64,000 nt of DNA from [Scytonema hofmanni] UTEX 2349. Its GTDB lineage: Bacteria; Cyanobacteriota; Cyanobacteriia; Cyanobacteriales; Nostocaceae. A program made the translations under genes and the position numbers. Shown here in pieces: positions 39,854 to 49,583 of the stretch. How positions within the stretch are numbered: the first letter of the stretch is position 1; each line of letters begins with the position of its first letter. The stretch is taken from positions 590,723-654,722 of the forward strand of contig NZ_KK073768.1 of the NCBI RefSeq assembly GCF_000582685.1, written 5' to 3'. Under the pieces are notes generated by a model, which did not search any database, had not been told where the DNA came from, and saw nothing but the letters and a program-made list of their open reading frames with translations.

Positions 39854-41281
39854 CGGCTCTAGTTTAGCAATTACGCTCTCCATTTCTTCAGCGATTTTGG
39901 CTAGCTTTTCTGGGGAGTTGGTTTCTAGATAAACGCGCATCAGGGGTTCTGTACCAGAAGGACGCAGCAGTACCCAGCTACCTTCTTCTAAGTAAAGTTT
40001 AATGCCGTCTTTGCGCCCTATTTCTTTGACTTTAATGCCTGCAACTTCTGCGGGGGGGTTTTTGCTAAAAGAGTCGATGACAGCGGCTTTATGGGCATCT
40101 TCGAGGTGCAAATCAAGACGTTTGTTGTCAAGGGGACCATTTGCTTCAGCGATCGCTTCAGTTACCATTTGACTCAGCGGTTTGCCTTCGTAGGCGATCG
40201 CTTCTGCCACTAGCATATCGGCTAATACGCCGTCTTTTTCGGGAATATGTCCGATGATGCTTAAACCACCAGATTCTTCTCCACCAATCAAAACGGTGGT
40301 TTCGCGCATTTTTTCGCCGATGTATTTAAACCCGACTGGTGTCTCATAAAGTTCCACCCCGTATTTCGCGGCAAAGTTGTCTAAAAGATGGGTTGTGGCT
40401 ACCGTGCGAACAATCGCGCCCTTTTTCCCTTTATTCTTAATTAAATGGCGTGCTAGTAGTAGTAACACGTTATTAGGGGTAAGGACGTTGCCTAGTTCAT
40501 CGACAATGCCAAAGCGATCGGCATCTCCATCCGTTGCTAAACCTAAATCTGCTTTACCGTTGCGTACTGCTTCTACTAACTCTACCAGTTGTTCGCCTTT
40601 GGGTTCGGGCATTCCGCCACCAAAAAGAACATCGCGGTAGGTGTGAAAACTTTCTAACTCACAGCCACAATGTTGCAAAACTTCATCTAAATAGCCGCGA
40701 GATGTAGAATATAAGGCATCATACTTGACATTTAACTGAGCGCTCTTGATTTTATCTACATCCAATAAAGTGTAGATAAACTTCATGTACTCTGGTTTCG
40801 GGTCGAAGGTAGAAATTTTATCAGTTGAATTGGTTTTGGGCAATTCATCCGATGCTCCTTCAATATTTGCCACAATAGTATCAGTAATCTCTGGAGTGGC
40901 AGGACCTGCATAGTCAGGGATGTATTTAATCCCACAATAGGGTGCAGGATTATGACTGGCAGTAAACATCAGTGCCCCTGCTGAATTTAAGTGACGGGCA
41001 TTGTAAGCAATTACTGGTGTGGGACAATCCCTGTCAGTAATTTTTACCGTCCAACCCAAGTCAGCCAATACTTTGGCTGCTGTTTGGGCAAACTCGTCAG
41101 CTAAAAAGCGAGTATCGTAAGCTATCAGAACTGGTCGGTCTTTTGTATAAGCCGTTTCCAGATAAGTAGCGATCGCTCTTGTTACTTTCCGCACATTTGG
41201 GAAAGTAAAGTCATCGGCGATAATTCCTCGCCATCCGTCAGTACCAAACTTGATTTTACCAGAATTGCTACTCGCGCTCAT
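39851..41281 (-). CDS. phosphoglucomutase/phosphomannomutase family protein
   Basis: A 476-residue alpha-D-phosphohexomutase that interconverts hexose 1- and 6-phosphates. The four signature loops are intact: phosphoserine loop MFTASHNPAPYCG, metal loop DGDADRFG, sugar-binding loop GGEESGGLSI and phosphate-binding RPSGTEPLMRVYLE. Length fits the family. Substrate choice (glucose or mannose phosphate) is not visible by eye. It is a core carbohydrate enzyme of glycogen and cell-envelope supply. It is divergent from the Cas4-like gene to the right. The start ATG at 41281 is clear. Confidence 0.92.
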   Translation of the reverse strand: MSASSNSGKIKFGTDGWRGIIADDFTFPNVRKVTRAIATYLETAYTKDRPVLIAYDTRFLADEFAQTAAKVLADLGWTVKITDRDCPTPVIAYNARHLNSAGALMFTASHNPAPYCGIKYIPDYAGPATPEITDTIVANIEGASDELPKTNSTDKISTFDPKPEYMKFIYTLLDVDKIKSAQLNVKYDALYSTSRGYLDEVLQHCGCELESFHTYRDVLFGGGMPEPKGEQLVELVEAVRNGKADLGLATDGDADRFGIVDELGNVLTPNNVLLLLARHLIKNKGKKGAIVRTVATTHLLDNFAAKYGVELYETPVGFKYIGEKMRETTVLIGGEESGGLSIIGHIPEKDGVLADMLVAEAIAYEGKPLSQMVTEAIAEANGPLDNKRLDLHLEDAHKAAVIDSFSKNPPAEVAGIKVKEIGRKDGIKLYLEEGSWVLLRPSGTEPLMRVYLETNSPEKLAKIAEEMESVIAKLEP

Positions 41282-41430
41282 TTTTGCTACTTCCTAAGAG
41301 TCCATCGTGAATACTATATGAAGCTTCCCGCAAAGCGTGTGTAGCTGCAACCATCTAAAGAAGTTATGAATTGCGGTTTTCCTTTGATCGTACTTCTCCC
41401 CACCGTATTTTCTCTCACTGTTTCTGAGCA

Positions 41431-42267
41431 ATGTCAACCCCCGATCAACCTTTTGCCAGTTATCACCTTTGGTCTTTAATTGCCCCAGCTTCCGGACAAG
41501 AACGCTGGCATTGCCAGATGAGACGGGGGTTTATCAAAGCGCGTCAACACGATCCACTAGTCAAAGCACTGTTAAAAACAGCCACGGCACCCCAGCGCAT
41601 TGGGCTACTTGCCCAAAAAGGCGTTTATGAGTTTCATCACAATAGACACTTGTTGAACTCTTCAGACGGTGTAGAAAAAGTTGCACAGCTACTGAAATTA
41701 AATTACTCAAGTGAGGAAGTTCAGCAGCGTGTATTGCAAATTTTAAATAAATATCATGAAGAACCATTACTTTCGGGTAAACACATCATTCAATTAACTC
41801 GTGGTGATGAAGGTTTTCCTAAACCTATTTTGATTAAACAGGAAAATTATTCCTTCCGCTTATATGCGACGATGGACTGTGTTTTTTCAGATTCTTCTGA
41901 CACTTTACATATTTTAGATTTCAAAACTGGTAAATCCGCTTTTGATAGAAGACAGGCATTAGTTTATTTGTTAGCTGCTCGTTATCTTTATCCTAAGTAT
42001 CAGGCAGTCGCTTCATTTTATAATTTAGAGTTTAGTAAAAAATCTGAATTAATTAGCATTACAAAAAGCGAATTAACATCTTTAGAATTTGAATTAGCTA
42101 GCATTGCTCAAAAACATCAGCGCGATTTACAACGATATCAACAAATGAATAATGGTTTTAGTAAAATTTTTCCCGCAAATCCCGGATATCATTGTCGATT
42201 TTGTCCGTTTAACTCAATCTGTGATTTTTCGTCTTTAAAGCCGACTAAGGTGCATTTGCCACGTTGA
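41431..42267 (+). CDS. Cas4/AddB-like PD-(D/E)XK nuclease with predicted Fe-S cluster
   Basis: A 278-residue protein of the PDDEXK_1 family. The nuclease core reads ATMDCVFSDSSDTLHILDFKTGK, containing the D and D-x-K metal/catalytic positions, followed by RQALVYLLAARYLYP (QxxxY helix). One Cys early (RWHCQMRRG) and three at the end (CRFCPFNSIC) give the 1+3 pattern of the 4Fe-4S nucleases AddB and Cas4. No CRISPR array or cas genes are in the window, so it is a stand-alone nuclease, probably for DNA-end processing. Confidence 0.82.
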   Translation: MSTPDQPFASYHLWSLIAPASGQERWHCQMRRGFIKARQHDPLVKALLKTATAPQRIGLLAQKGVYEFHHNRHLLNSSDGVEKVAQLLKLNYSSEEVQQRVLQILNKYHEEPLLSGKHIIQLTRGDEGFPKPILIKQENYSFRLYATMDCVFSDSSDTLHILDFKTGKSAFDRRQALVYLLAARYLYPKYQAVASFYNLEFSKKSELISITKSELTSLEFELASIAQKHQRDLQRYQQMNNGFSKIFPANPGYHCRFCPFNSICDFSSLKPTKVHLPR

Positions 42268-42269
42268 CA

Positions 42270-42358
42270 GGACTTACGCAAAAACTCTCTCAAACTCTTA
42301 TTCCTCTGTGTTCTCTGCGTCCTCTGCGGTTCGTTTTTTGGTCATCTTGCGTAAGCCT
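42270..42358. mobile_element. small non-autonomous element with inverted ends (MITE-like)
   Basis: GGACTTACGCAA at the left end and TTGCGTAAGCCT at the right end match as a 12-base inverted repeat with two mismatches. The 89-base element holds no gene; its centre contains CTCTGTGTTCTCTGCGTCC, also seen in the 38474 repeat. It begins next to the nuclease stop codon. A lone end (TGCGTAAGTCC) occurs at 59824. Confidence 0.6.
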
Positions 42359-42476
42359 AGTTGAATTGGGCACGCTCGATAAGGGGCATTGTTCTCAATT
42401 GCTTATCTTTATTTTTACTCACACTCAATCTTTCGCTACGCTCCCATCTTGGCAGAAGCCAAGACAAAAGGTGGAC

Positions 42477-42992
42477 TCACTTACTTATCCAATCTTCCCC
42501 ACCAGGTAATTGAGCTAGATAATCATCCATAATCGCTGGTAATTCTTTTGCTGAATAAGTATATGTTAAAGCTAGAAACCCAGTTGCTGTAGTTAAAATC
42601 TGGTTTCTATCTAGTATTGCTGACAGTTGAGAGCGAGTATATTTTCCGTTCAAAACTTCCATACTTGCATCAGCTATAGCATCTTCAATTACTTCCTCTT
42701 CTATAAACGTTGACCATTCATCTTGATTGATGTAGTAAGACTTTTTATTATCTTTGATATTTATTGATTTAATTTCACGTATGGCATTGCGAATAGAAGC
42801 AGCCCAAGAATTTGTTAATCGCTGCTCTAATTGATTCTTAATGAAATGAATTAACATAATCCTTAAAAACGATTTAATTTGACGCAGATTAGCTTGTTTA
42901 CTCATGCCCTCTAATTCATCAACAATCATCAAAGCATCTGCGTATCTTCCTTCCAGAATACTATTTTTTAGGTCTACTAATTCTTGTGTCAT
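42477..42992 (-). CDS. DUF29 family protein
   Basis: A 171-residue soluble helical protein. The DUF29 traits are an early ALMIVDELEGMSK helix, then LRIMLIHFIKNQLEQR and SWAASIRNAIREIKSI. DUF29 is expanded in cyanobacteria and has no assigned function. The C-terminal half after residue 100 is extended compared with a minimal DUF29. It stands alone. No catalytic motif is visible. Confidence 0.8.
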   Translation of the reverse strand: MTQELVDLKNSILEGRYADALMIVDELEGMSKQANLRQIKSFLRIMLIHFIKNQLEQRLTNSWAASIRNAIREIKSINIKDNKKSYYINQDEWSTFIEEEVIEDAIADASMEVLNGKYTRSQLSAILDRNQILTTATGFLALTYTYSAKELPAIMDDYLAQLPGGEDWISK

Positions 42993-43200
42993 CTGTCTTG
43001 CCTGCGAGACTTAACGGTGATAATATAAATTTAATTCAAGATAGCCAGTAAATATAGGGTGCGTTAACTTAGTAACGCACCTTACGGACTTAAGAGCGAA
43101 TTTTTTTGTGAGAAATTGGTCAGATTCCCAACTTCTTTAAGAAGTCGGGAAGGAACGGAACCGCTGAAAAAAAATGGCAGCAAAAAGTAGTTATAGGTAG

Positions 43201-44835
43201 CTAAAAAGGCGGTAATTCTTCGAGAATTGTAAACTGAATATGGTTAATCGCCAAATCACCGATCGCCACATCTTCTTTTGTCAATCGTGTCCCTTTACTG
43301 CTCAAGCTTTCAAAGGTGACACCTTTGCCTATTTCGATATGATACCAGCATAAGCCCATAAAAAAGCGTGTGGGATAAGGACCGCGATCGCCTGTATCAT
43401 CAGGATTTGATTCCATTGGCAACCAACCAATATTCGGGACGTAGAATTCTAACCAAACGTGATTAAAATCAGGTTGTAGCGGCACATTCTTATGTTCAGC
43501 AAAGGCAGGGCATTTATAACGCCCGACGGTGCGACAAGGGATATCATTTAAACGGCATAATGCAAGCAATACACCGACATATTCCCCACAAGAACCAATA
43601 CCGCGTTCTAAAACTATATCTGGCGTGTCGATGTATGGTTTAATGCCATATGATAATTGGTCGTAAACGTAATTGCGGATACTGTACATTTTCCGCAGCA
43701 AATTGGTTTCTGAACCAACTGCTTCATAAGCCGAGCGGCGGACTATAGTACTATCCATTGATAAGTCGTCATCATCAACTAAGTAACGACTTTGATATTC
43801 TGGTAATACTTCCGGAATATCTTCTACATCTTTGGGTGTGATACGATACTTAATGCCCCGAACTTCTAAAAGTGCTTTCCAGCCAAATATATGTCGTTCA
43901 CCTGGGGCAAGGGTATCAAGTTTGAATACTGCCACACGTTGTCCGTCGATTTCTTCTTCTATAAAAGGCAAACCAATCGGTTCAATGTGTTTGAGCTTTT
44001 GACGGTCAGTTTGTGACGGTAGGGCAATTCGCCATTCTATATCTTGTAAATACACCTCTTCTAAGGGAGAAATTTCTTCAGCATAAGACATTTCTATCAG
44101 ATAACCGTTAGAGAGGGCGTAGCGCTTATCTGGATCGTAATGATAATGTAACGGGTGAATAAAAGTGCGATCGCGATAGGTCAATTCATAACTCGGATCA
44201 GCATTGGGATTATCCCGAATATACGGCTCCTCTGAGGCATAAGCGACGAAAAGCGTTTCTTCGCCTGTTTCGCCATTTTTATGTAAACCAATGCCTGTAG
44301 GACATGCAAACGGCGTTAACACGCTAAATTGAACTTCTCCGGTAGCTCTGTCGATACAGTAAACTGTTTGCTCTATGGTGTCGCTAACCCAAAGAGTTTC
44401 TTCACTAACTACCAAATTTTCGATCCCCACGCCAGGAGCATAAAATTTAGTAATCTCCTTTCGTGTCTCTCGGTCGAAAACCAGAATACTGCCTAACTTT
44501 TGGCAGCTGACATAAACGGTTGATTCCCAAACAGCAACACCATCAGCCGGATAAGGTAATGTAACAAAATGCTCTAAACCTAAAGAATTTAGGTTACACA
44601 AATAAACACTGTTATCCCGCGTTACCCATAGGGTATCTTCCCACACGGCAAGACCTGTCACATCCCTAAATTCCCTGACTTGGTGAGAATTCAGAATTTT
44701 GGTATTGTCGGAGATCGGATCAATTTGCAGTAGATGCCCTTTGGCGCTGTCAATCGCGATGAGTGTATCTTGGATAAAGGCTATGCCAGATAAGGCAGCA
44801 GCACTAAGCGGTCGAATTGTTCTTTGTGTAAACAT
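43201..44835 (-). CDS. beta-propeller-like plus transglutaminase-like protein
   Basis: A 544-residue protein. The first half (about 1-200) is a series of beta-rich repeats of the SMP-30/NHL type, with recurring GLAVWEDTLWVT and GVAVWESTVYVS units. The second half holds a transglutaminase/cysteine-protease-like domain (about 370-490) with Cys in GIGSCGEYVG, His in FNHVWLEF and Asp in MESNPDD, the usual catalytic triad order. No signal peptide is visible, so it appears cytoplasmic, which is unusual for peptide-crosslinking enzymes. The activity (protease, amidase or crosslinking) cannot be told from sequence. It is divergent from the Ca2+ ATPase. Confidence 0.72.
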   Translation of the reverse strand: MFTQRTIRPLSAAALSGIAFIQDTLIAIDSAKGHLLQIDPISDNTKILNSHQVREFRDVTGLAVWEDTLWVTRDNSVYLCNLNSLGLEHFVTLPYPADGVAVWESTVYVSCQKLGSILVFDRETRKEITKFYAPGVGIENLVVSEETLWVSDTIEQTVYCIDRATGEVQFSVLTPFACPTGIGLHKNGETGEETLFVAYASEEPYIRDNPNADPSYELTYRDRTFIHPLHYHYDPDKRYALSNGYLIEMSYAEEISPLEEVYLQDIEWRIALPSQTDRQKLKHIEPIGLPFIEEEIDGQRVAVFKLDTLAPGERHIFGWKALLEVRGIKYRITPKDVEDIPEVLPEYQSRYLVDDDDLSMDSTIVRRSAYEAVGSETNLLRKMYSIRNYVYDQLSYGIKPYIDTPDIVLERGIGSCGEYVGVLLALCRLNDIPCRTVGRYKCPAFAEHKNVPLQPDFNHVWLEFYVPNIGWLPMESNPDDTGDRGPYPTRFFMGLCWYHIEIGKGVTFESLSSKGTRLTKEDVAIGDLAINHIQFTILEELPPF

Positions 44836-45217
44836 TTAACAGGGGAGGGGGGAGAGAAAAAAAACTTTACTCTTTCTCAAGTAAAGTGCAAAATAAACTT
44901 TTGGACTTTTGTATAATGTGTGTGTGAAATCACACTGTTTTATCAGTAATAAGACATACGGCAGATTTGAGGTAAATAAAGTACATGTATAAATCCCAAA
45001 ATCTTTTAGAGACCTAACACCGCTAGGTTTCTACGTGTATTCGATTAGAGCGATAGGCTGCTGTAATGCATTTTTACAATAAAAATCACTCTTCTCTCAG
45101 ACATTACACTTATGGTGTGACAACCAAGAAACAGTGTGAATGTAACTTTAGTTGATGTTTGATCGCCATCACTAAGATTATGATCGAGTTTTGTAACCAT
45201 TTCCTGTGACCAATACG
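44836..45217. promoter_or_regulatory. divergent promoter region with a Crp-like site
   Basis: About 380 bases between the transglutaminase-like gene and the Ca2+ ATPase gene. TATAAT lies at 44912-44917. At 44919-44934 TGTGT-N6-TCACA resembles the Crp consensus TGTGAN6TCACA with one mismatch and lies just downstream of that box on the plus strand, so it could hinder or regulate transcription from it. A possible tetramer-rich second copy is TGTGACAACCAAGAAACAGTG near 45116. Assignment to a specific regulator is uncertain. Confidence 0.35.
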
Positions 45218-48076
45218 ATGTCTGCTAATTCTTTGCCCGAAGGTGCCCCTGTTTGGCATAGTTTAGAAGTTAATAAAGCGTTAGACCTGCTCGATAGTAA
45301 CGCAGACTCTGGCTTAACGCCCGAAGAAGTAGAACAGCGGTTGCACAAATACGGCTCCAATGAACTAGAAGAAACTGGTGGTCGTAGTGCCTGGGAAATT
45401 CTACTCGATCAGTTCAAGAACATTATGTTGTTGATGCTGATTGCCGTAGCCTTGATTTCTGGAGGTTTAGATTTTCTGTCTTGGCAATCGGGACAGCTTA
45501 AGCCTGGTGAAGTACCATTTAAAGACACGATCGCTATCTTAGCAATTGTCATCCTCAATGGTATACTCGGCTATGTTCAAGAAAGTCGTGCCGAAAAAGC
45601 TCTTGCGGCTCTGAAAAAACTTTCTTCTCCACATGTGCGAGTCATCCGCTCTGGTAAACTACTAGATGTCGCCGGCAAGGATATTGTACCTGGTGATGTT
45701 ATTTTCCTAGAAGCCGGGGTGCAGATAGCCGCAGATGGACGCTTAATCGAAGAGTCTAATTTGCAAATTCGAGAGTCGGCACTGACGGGCGAAGCAGAAG
45801 CTGTAAATAAACAAGCTGTATTAATTTTACCAGAAGATACATCATTAGGCGATCGCCTGAATTTAGTCTTTCAAGGTACAGAAGTTGTCCAAGGACGCGC
45901 TAAAGTTCTGGTAACGAATACCGGAATGACAACAGAACTGGGGAAAATCGCCACTTTGTTGCAGTCGGTAGAAAGCGAACCGACGCCTTTGCAGCAACGG
46001 ATGACTCAATTAGGTAACGTGCTAGTTACTGGTTCTTTAATTTTAGTCGCGATCGTCATTGTTGGTGGTGTCATCGCCGCTAGAGGTTTTAGCAACCTCC
46101 AAGAACTTGTAGAAGTTTCTTTAAGTATGGCAGTGGCTGTAGTTCCCGAAGGTTTACCCGCTGTAATTACCGTCACTTTGGCACTGGGAACTCAGCGGAT
46201 GGTGAAGCGAAATGCTTTGATTCGCAAATTGCCAGCAGTGGAAACTTTAGGTTCTGTCACCACCATCTGCTCTGATAAAACTGGCACCCTAACTCAAAAT
46301 AAAATGGTGGTGCAATCAGTTTATACTAACAACTTGTCTTTTCGGGTCACGGGTGAAGGATACGCTCCTACAGGCGATTTTCAGTTAAATGGTCAAAAAC
46401 TTTCCGTTGAACAATATCCCGAAATCCCCGCAATGCTTGTTGCCTGTGCCGTTTGTAATGATTCGGTACTGCAACAAGATAAAGGGCAATGGATAATTTT
46501 AGGCGACCCGACAGAAGGCGCATTAGTCACACTTGCGGGAAAAGCCGGTATTGAAAAAGACCAATGGAGTAGTAAATTACCGCGAGTAGCAGAATTTCCT
46601 TTTTCCTCAGAACGCAAGCGAATGAGTGTAATTACTCAAGTTGAGGAAGTCTCTACAGGAGTATCGCCGATGACAGCGGTCGATCCAGCGATCGCTCACA
46701 TGTTAAACTCCGAACGTTACTTAATGTTCACCAAAGGCTCACCAGAGTTGATTTTGGCACGTTGCACCCAACTTTATTTGGGCGATAAGTCAGCAGAATT
46801 AACCGATGCAGAACGTAAACAAATTCTCGCCGAAAATGATAATATGGCGAGCAAAGGTTTGCGGGTGCTGGGTTTTGCCTACAAACCGTTGACAGAAGTA
46901 CCACCATCAGGATCAGATGAAGCTTCCGAGCAACAGTTAGTCTGGCTGGGATTGGTGGGAATGCTGGATGCACCGCGCCCAGAAGTAAGGGCAGCTGTGC
47001 AAGAATGTCGGGATGCAGGAATTCGTCCAGTAATGATCACCGGGGATCACCAGCTAACGGCAAGAGCGATCGCTACAGATTTAGGAATTGCCAAAGAAGG
47101 CGATCGCGTCCTCACCGGTCAAGAATTGCAACGCATGAGCGACCAAGAACTAGAGCAAAATGTAGACTTGGTAAGCATTTACGCACGAGTAGCCCCAGAA
47201 CACAAACTGCGAATTGTTCAAGCATTGCAGCGTCGGGGTCGATTTGTGGCTATGACAGGCGATGGTGTCAACGATGCCCCCGCCCTCAAACAAGCTGATA
47301 TCGGTATCGCGATGGGCATCACAGGCACTGATGTGAGTAAAGAAGCCAGTGACATGGTGTTACTTGATGACAACTTTGCCACGATTGTTGCTGCCACCAA
47401 AGAGGGTAGAGTCGTATATACCAACATTCGCCGCTTTATTAAATACATCTTAGGTAGTAACATTGGCGAAGTTCTCACAATTGCCGCTTCACCATTACTC
47501 GGTTTGGGAGGAGTTCCCCTAACACCTTTACAAATCTTATGGATGAACTTGGTTACAGATGGTTTACCAGCTTTAGCGTTAGCTGTGGAACCTCCAGAAC
47601 CAGATGTAATGCAGCGTCCACCTTTTAATCCCCGCGAAAGTATTTTTGCTAGGGGATTAGGTTCTTATATGATTCGCATTGGGATTATCTTTGCTATAAT
47701 CTCAATTGCTTTGATGTGGTGGGCTTACCAGCATACCCATGCACCAGAGTATACAGGCGATCGCGATGCTTGGAAAACAATGGTGTTTACAACATTATGT
47801 ATTGCTCAGATGGGTCATGCGATCGCGATTCGCTCTAACAATCAGCTGACGATAGAAATGAATCCGTTTTCTAATATCTTTGTATTGGGAGCGGTGGTTG
47901 TCACAACAATTTTGCAGTTGATGTTAGTATACGTCCCACCCCTGCGAGCTTTCTTTGGTACTCACTATCTCAATTTACAAGAATTAGGGGTTTGCATCGG
48001 CTTTAGTGCTTTGATGTTTGTCTGGATTGAAGCAGAGAAAATTTTCTTCAGATTAATGGGTAAGAAAGTCGTTTAA
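45218..48076 (+). CDS. P-type Ca2+-transporting ATPase (SERCA-like, PacL type)
   Basis: A 952-residue P2A-type ATPase from ATG 45218; a GTG at 45206 adds four residues. The phosphorylation motif CSDKTGTLT, actuator loop ESALTGEAE and hinge TGDGVNDAP are intact. Ion-site residues match SERCA: VPEGLP in helix M4, SNIGEV in M5 (Asn and Glu) and MNLVTDGLPA in M6 (Asn, Thr, Asp). It therefore probably exports Ca2+ from the cytosol across the plasma membrane. About ten membrane helices are visible. It is followed 170 bases later by recF. I leave the symbol open although it resembles pacL. Confidence 0.9.
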   Translation: MSANSLPEGAPVWHSLEVNKALDLLDSNADSGLTPEEVEQRLHKYGSNELEETGGRSAWEILLDQFKNIMLLMLIAVALISGGLDFLSWQSGQLKPGEVPFKDTIAILAIVILNGILGYVQESRAEKALAALKKLSSPHVRVIRSGKLLDVAGKDIVPGDVIFLEAGVQIAADGRLIEESNLQIRESALTGEAEAVNKQAVLILPEDTSLGDRLNLVFQGTEVVQGRAKVLVTNTGMTTELGKIATLLQSVESEPTPLQQRMTQLGNVLVTGSLILVAIVIVGGVIAARGFSNLQELVEVSLSMAVAVVPEGLPAVITVTLALGTQRMVKRNALIRKLPAVETLGSVTTICSDKTGTLTQNKMVVQSVYTNNLSFRVTGEGYAPTGDFQLNGQKLSVEQYPEIPAMLVACAVCNDSVLQQDKGQWIILGDPTEGALVTLAGKAGIEKDQWSSKLPRVAEFPFSSERKRMSVITQVEEVSTGVSPMTAVDPAIAHMLNSERYLMFTKGSPELILARCTQLYLGDKSAELTDAERKQILAENDNMASKGLRVLGFAYKPLTEVPPSGSDEASEQQLVWLGLVGMLDAPRPEVRAAVQECRDAGIRPVMITGDHQLTARAIATDLGIAKEGDRVLTGQELQRMSDQELEQNVDLVSIYARVAPEHKLRIVQALQRRGRFVAMTGDGVNDAPALKQADIGIAMGITGTDVSKEASDMVLLDDNFATIVAATKEGRVVYTNIRRFIKYILGSNIGEVLTIAASPLLGLGGVPLTPLQILWMNLVTDGLPALALAVEPPEPDVMQRPPFNPRESIFARGLGSYMIRIGIIFAIISIALMWWAYQHTHAPEYTGDRDAWKTMVFTTLCIAQMGHAIAIRSNNQLTIEMNPFSNIFVLGAVVVTTILQLMLVYVPPLRAFFGTHYLNLQELGVCIGFSALMFVWIEAEKIFFRLMGKKVV

Positions 48077-48081
48077 GGACA

Positions 48082-48243
48082 GTGGGGGAGACAAGGAGAC
48101 AAGGAGACAAGGGGGACAAGGGGGACAAGGGAGACAAGGAGACAAGGATTATTCAAAATTTAATACTCTCCCCCTGCTCCCCCTGCTCCCCCTGCTCCCC
48201 CTGCTCCCCCTGCTCCCCCTGCTCCCCCTGCTCCCCCATCCCC
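48082..48243. repeat. facing arrays: (GGAGACAAGG)n and (CCCCTGCTC)n
   Basis: The left array of AGACAAGG-type units spans about 48088-48145. A spacer includes CAAAATTTAATA. The right array is about seven CTCCCCCTG units (48168-48236). The layout is the same as at 57222-57400 in the SLH porin gene. Here the arrays sit just before the recF start codon and stay in frame with it, which yields a false 55-residue N-terminal extension (SPCSPC repeats). Confidence 0.8.
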
Positions 48244-48246
48244 CCT

Positions 48247-49371
48247 ATGTACCTCAAAACCATTCACCTCCGACAATTTCGCAACTATAAAGAGCAGCAG
48301 GTTGATTTTTCTGCTGCGAAAACTATTTTGGTGGGCAATAATGCTCAGGGAAAGTCGAATTTGTTGGAAGGGGTGGAGTTGTTAGCGACATTGCGATCGC
48401 ATAGAATGGCACGCGATCGCGATTTAATTCAAGATGGGGAAGTTGCATCTCAAATTAATGCCACTTTACAACGACAAACTGGGATTAGCGATCTAACTTT
48501 AACTTTACGTCGCAATGGTCGCCGCACGGTTGCTCTGAATAGCGAAAATCTGCGGCGTCAGATGGATTTTCTCGGTGTGTTGAATGCGGTACAATTTTCT
48601 AGTTTAGATTTAGAATTGGTGCGGGGTGGTCCGGAAAATCGGCGAAACTGGTTAGATACGCTTTTAATTCAACTTGAACCGATTTACGCTCACATTTTGC
48701 AACAATATAATCAGGTATTGCGACAGCGTAATGCTTTTTTGAAACAACATCAAGACTCAGCAAACATTCAAGACTCAGAACTTGCCTTGTGGGATGCACA
48801 ATTAGCTACCACGGGGACACGAGTAATTAGAAGACGCGATCGCGCTTTACAACGATTAACACCCATTGCTCAAGCTTGGCACGCTAGCATTAGCGGTAGT
48901 ACAGAAATTTTACAAATTAATTACGTTCCTAGTGTTCCTTTAGACCAAAATCATCCCGAACAAATACAGCAAGCTTTTTTAGAAAAAATTCAGCTGCGAG
49001 CGATCGCTGAACTTCGTCAGGGTACAACCCTTGTCGGTCCCCACCGTGACGAATTAGAATTAATTATCAATCAAACACCCGCTCGTCAATACGGTTCTCA
49101 AGGTCAACAAAGAACGCTGGTACTAGCTTTAAAACTAGCTGAATTACAACTAATTGAAGAAGTCGTTGGAGAACCACCACTATTATTACTTGATGATGTT
49201 CTTGCCGAGCTAGATCCATCCAGACAAAATCAATTACTTGATGCTATTCAAGACCGTTTTCAGACTTTAATTACTACAACTCACCTCGGTTCTTTTGATT
49301 CTCAATGGTTAAATTCTTCGCAAATTCTTTTCGTTAAAGCAGGAGAAATATCATCCACATCCGCTTTTTAG
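48247..49371 (+). CDS. recF: DNA replication and repair protein RecF
   Basis: RecF is an SMC-like ATPase that helps load RecA at gapped DNA. The start is ATG 48247 (MYLKTIHLRQFRNYK), giving 374 residues, the usual length. Walker A GNNAQGKSNLLEGVE, the signature GSQGQQRTLVLALKLAE and Walker B LLLLDDVLAELDPSRQ are intact. The frame can be extended 55 codons upstream, but that part is encoded wholly by the tandem arrays and lacks similarity to RecF, so I reject it as a start. It is co-directional with the Ca2+ ATPase gene, separated by the repeats. Confidence 0.93.
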   Translation: MYLKTIHLRQFRNYKEQQVDFSAAKTILVGNNAQGKSNLLEGVELLATLRSHRMARDRDLIQDGEVASQINATLQRQTGISDLTLTLRRNGRRTVALNSENLRRQMDFLGVLNAVQFSSLDLELVRGGPENRRNWLDTLLIQLEPIYAHILQQYNQVLRQRNAFLKQHQDSANIQDSELALWDAQLATTGTRVIRRRDRALQRLTPIAQAWHASISGSTEILQINYVPSVPLDQNHPEQIQQAFLEKIQLRAIAELRQGTTLVGPHRDELELIINQTPARQYGSQGQQRTLVLALKLAELQLIEEVVGEPPLLLLDDVLAELDPSRQNQLLDAIQDRFQTLITTTHLGSFDSQWLNSSQILFVKAGEISSTSAF

Positions 49372-49396
49372 TCACTGAAAATAAAAAATATTCTTT

Positions 49397-49455
49397 CGTA
49401 GTAAGGGCTTCAGCCCTTATAATCAAAGTTATGAGCGGTAAACCGCTCACTACGA
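49397..49455. repeat. double-hairpin REP-like repeat, copy 1
   Basis: Two hairpins, TAAGGGCTTCAGCCCTTA and GAGCGGTAAACCGCTC, sit between ends CGTAGT and ACTACG that themselves pair. The same design occurs at 55450-55497, there within a coding region. It lies behind recF and holds no gene. Confidence 0.75.
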
Positions 49456-49583
49456 ATACACAATACCCTAATCAGATATATTTTATGGAGTAACTTAGAA
49501 ATTGCTGTAATCATATTGTATATTACAAGTAAAAAAATAATACTTATTGTTTATTTCAATTAAATTTACTGACGGTTCCCAAC

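Noticed and set aside
41431..42267. CRISPR-associated Cas4
   Set aside because: The Cys pattern fits Cas4-like nucleases, but there are no repeats-spacers or other cas genes in the window, so I call it a stand-alone nuclease.
48082..48246. 55-residue N-terminal extension of RecF
   Set aside because: It is encoded wholly by tandem arrays (SPCSPC). RecF proteins begin near MYLKTIHL, so the ATG at 48247 is preferred.
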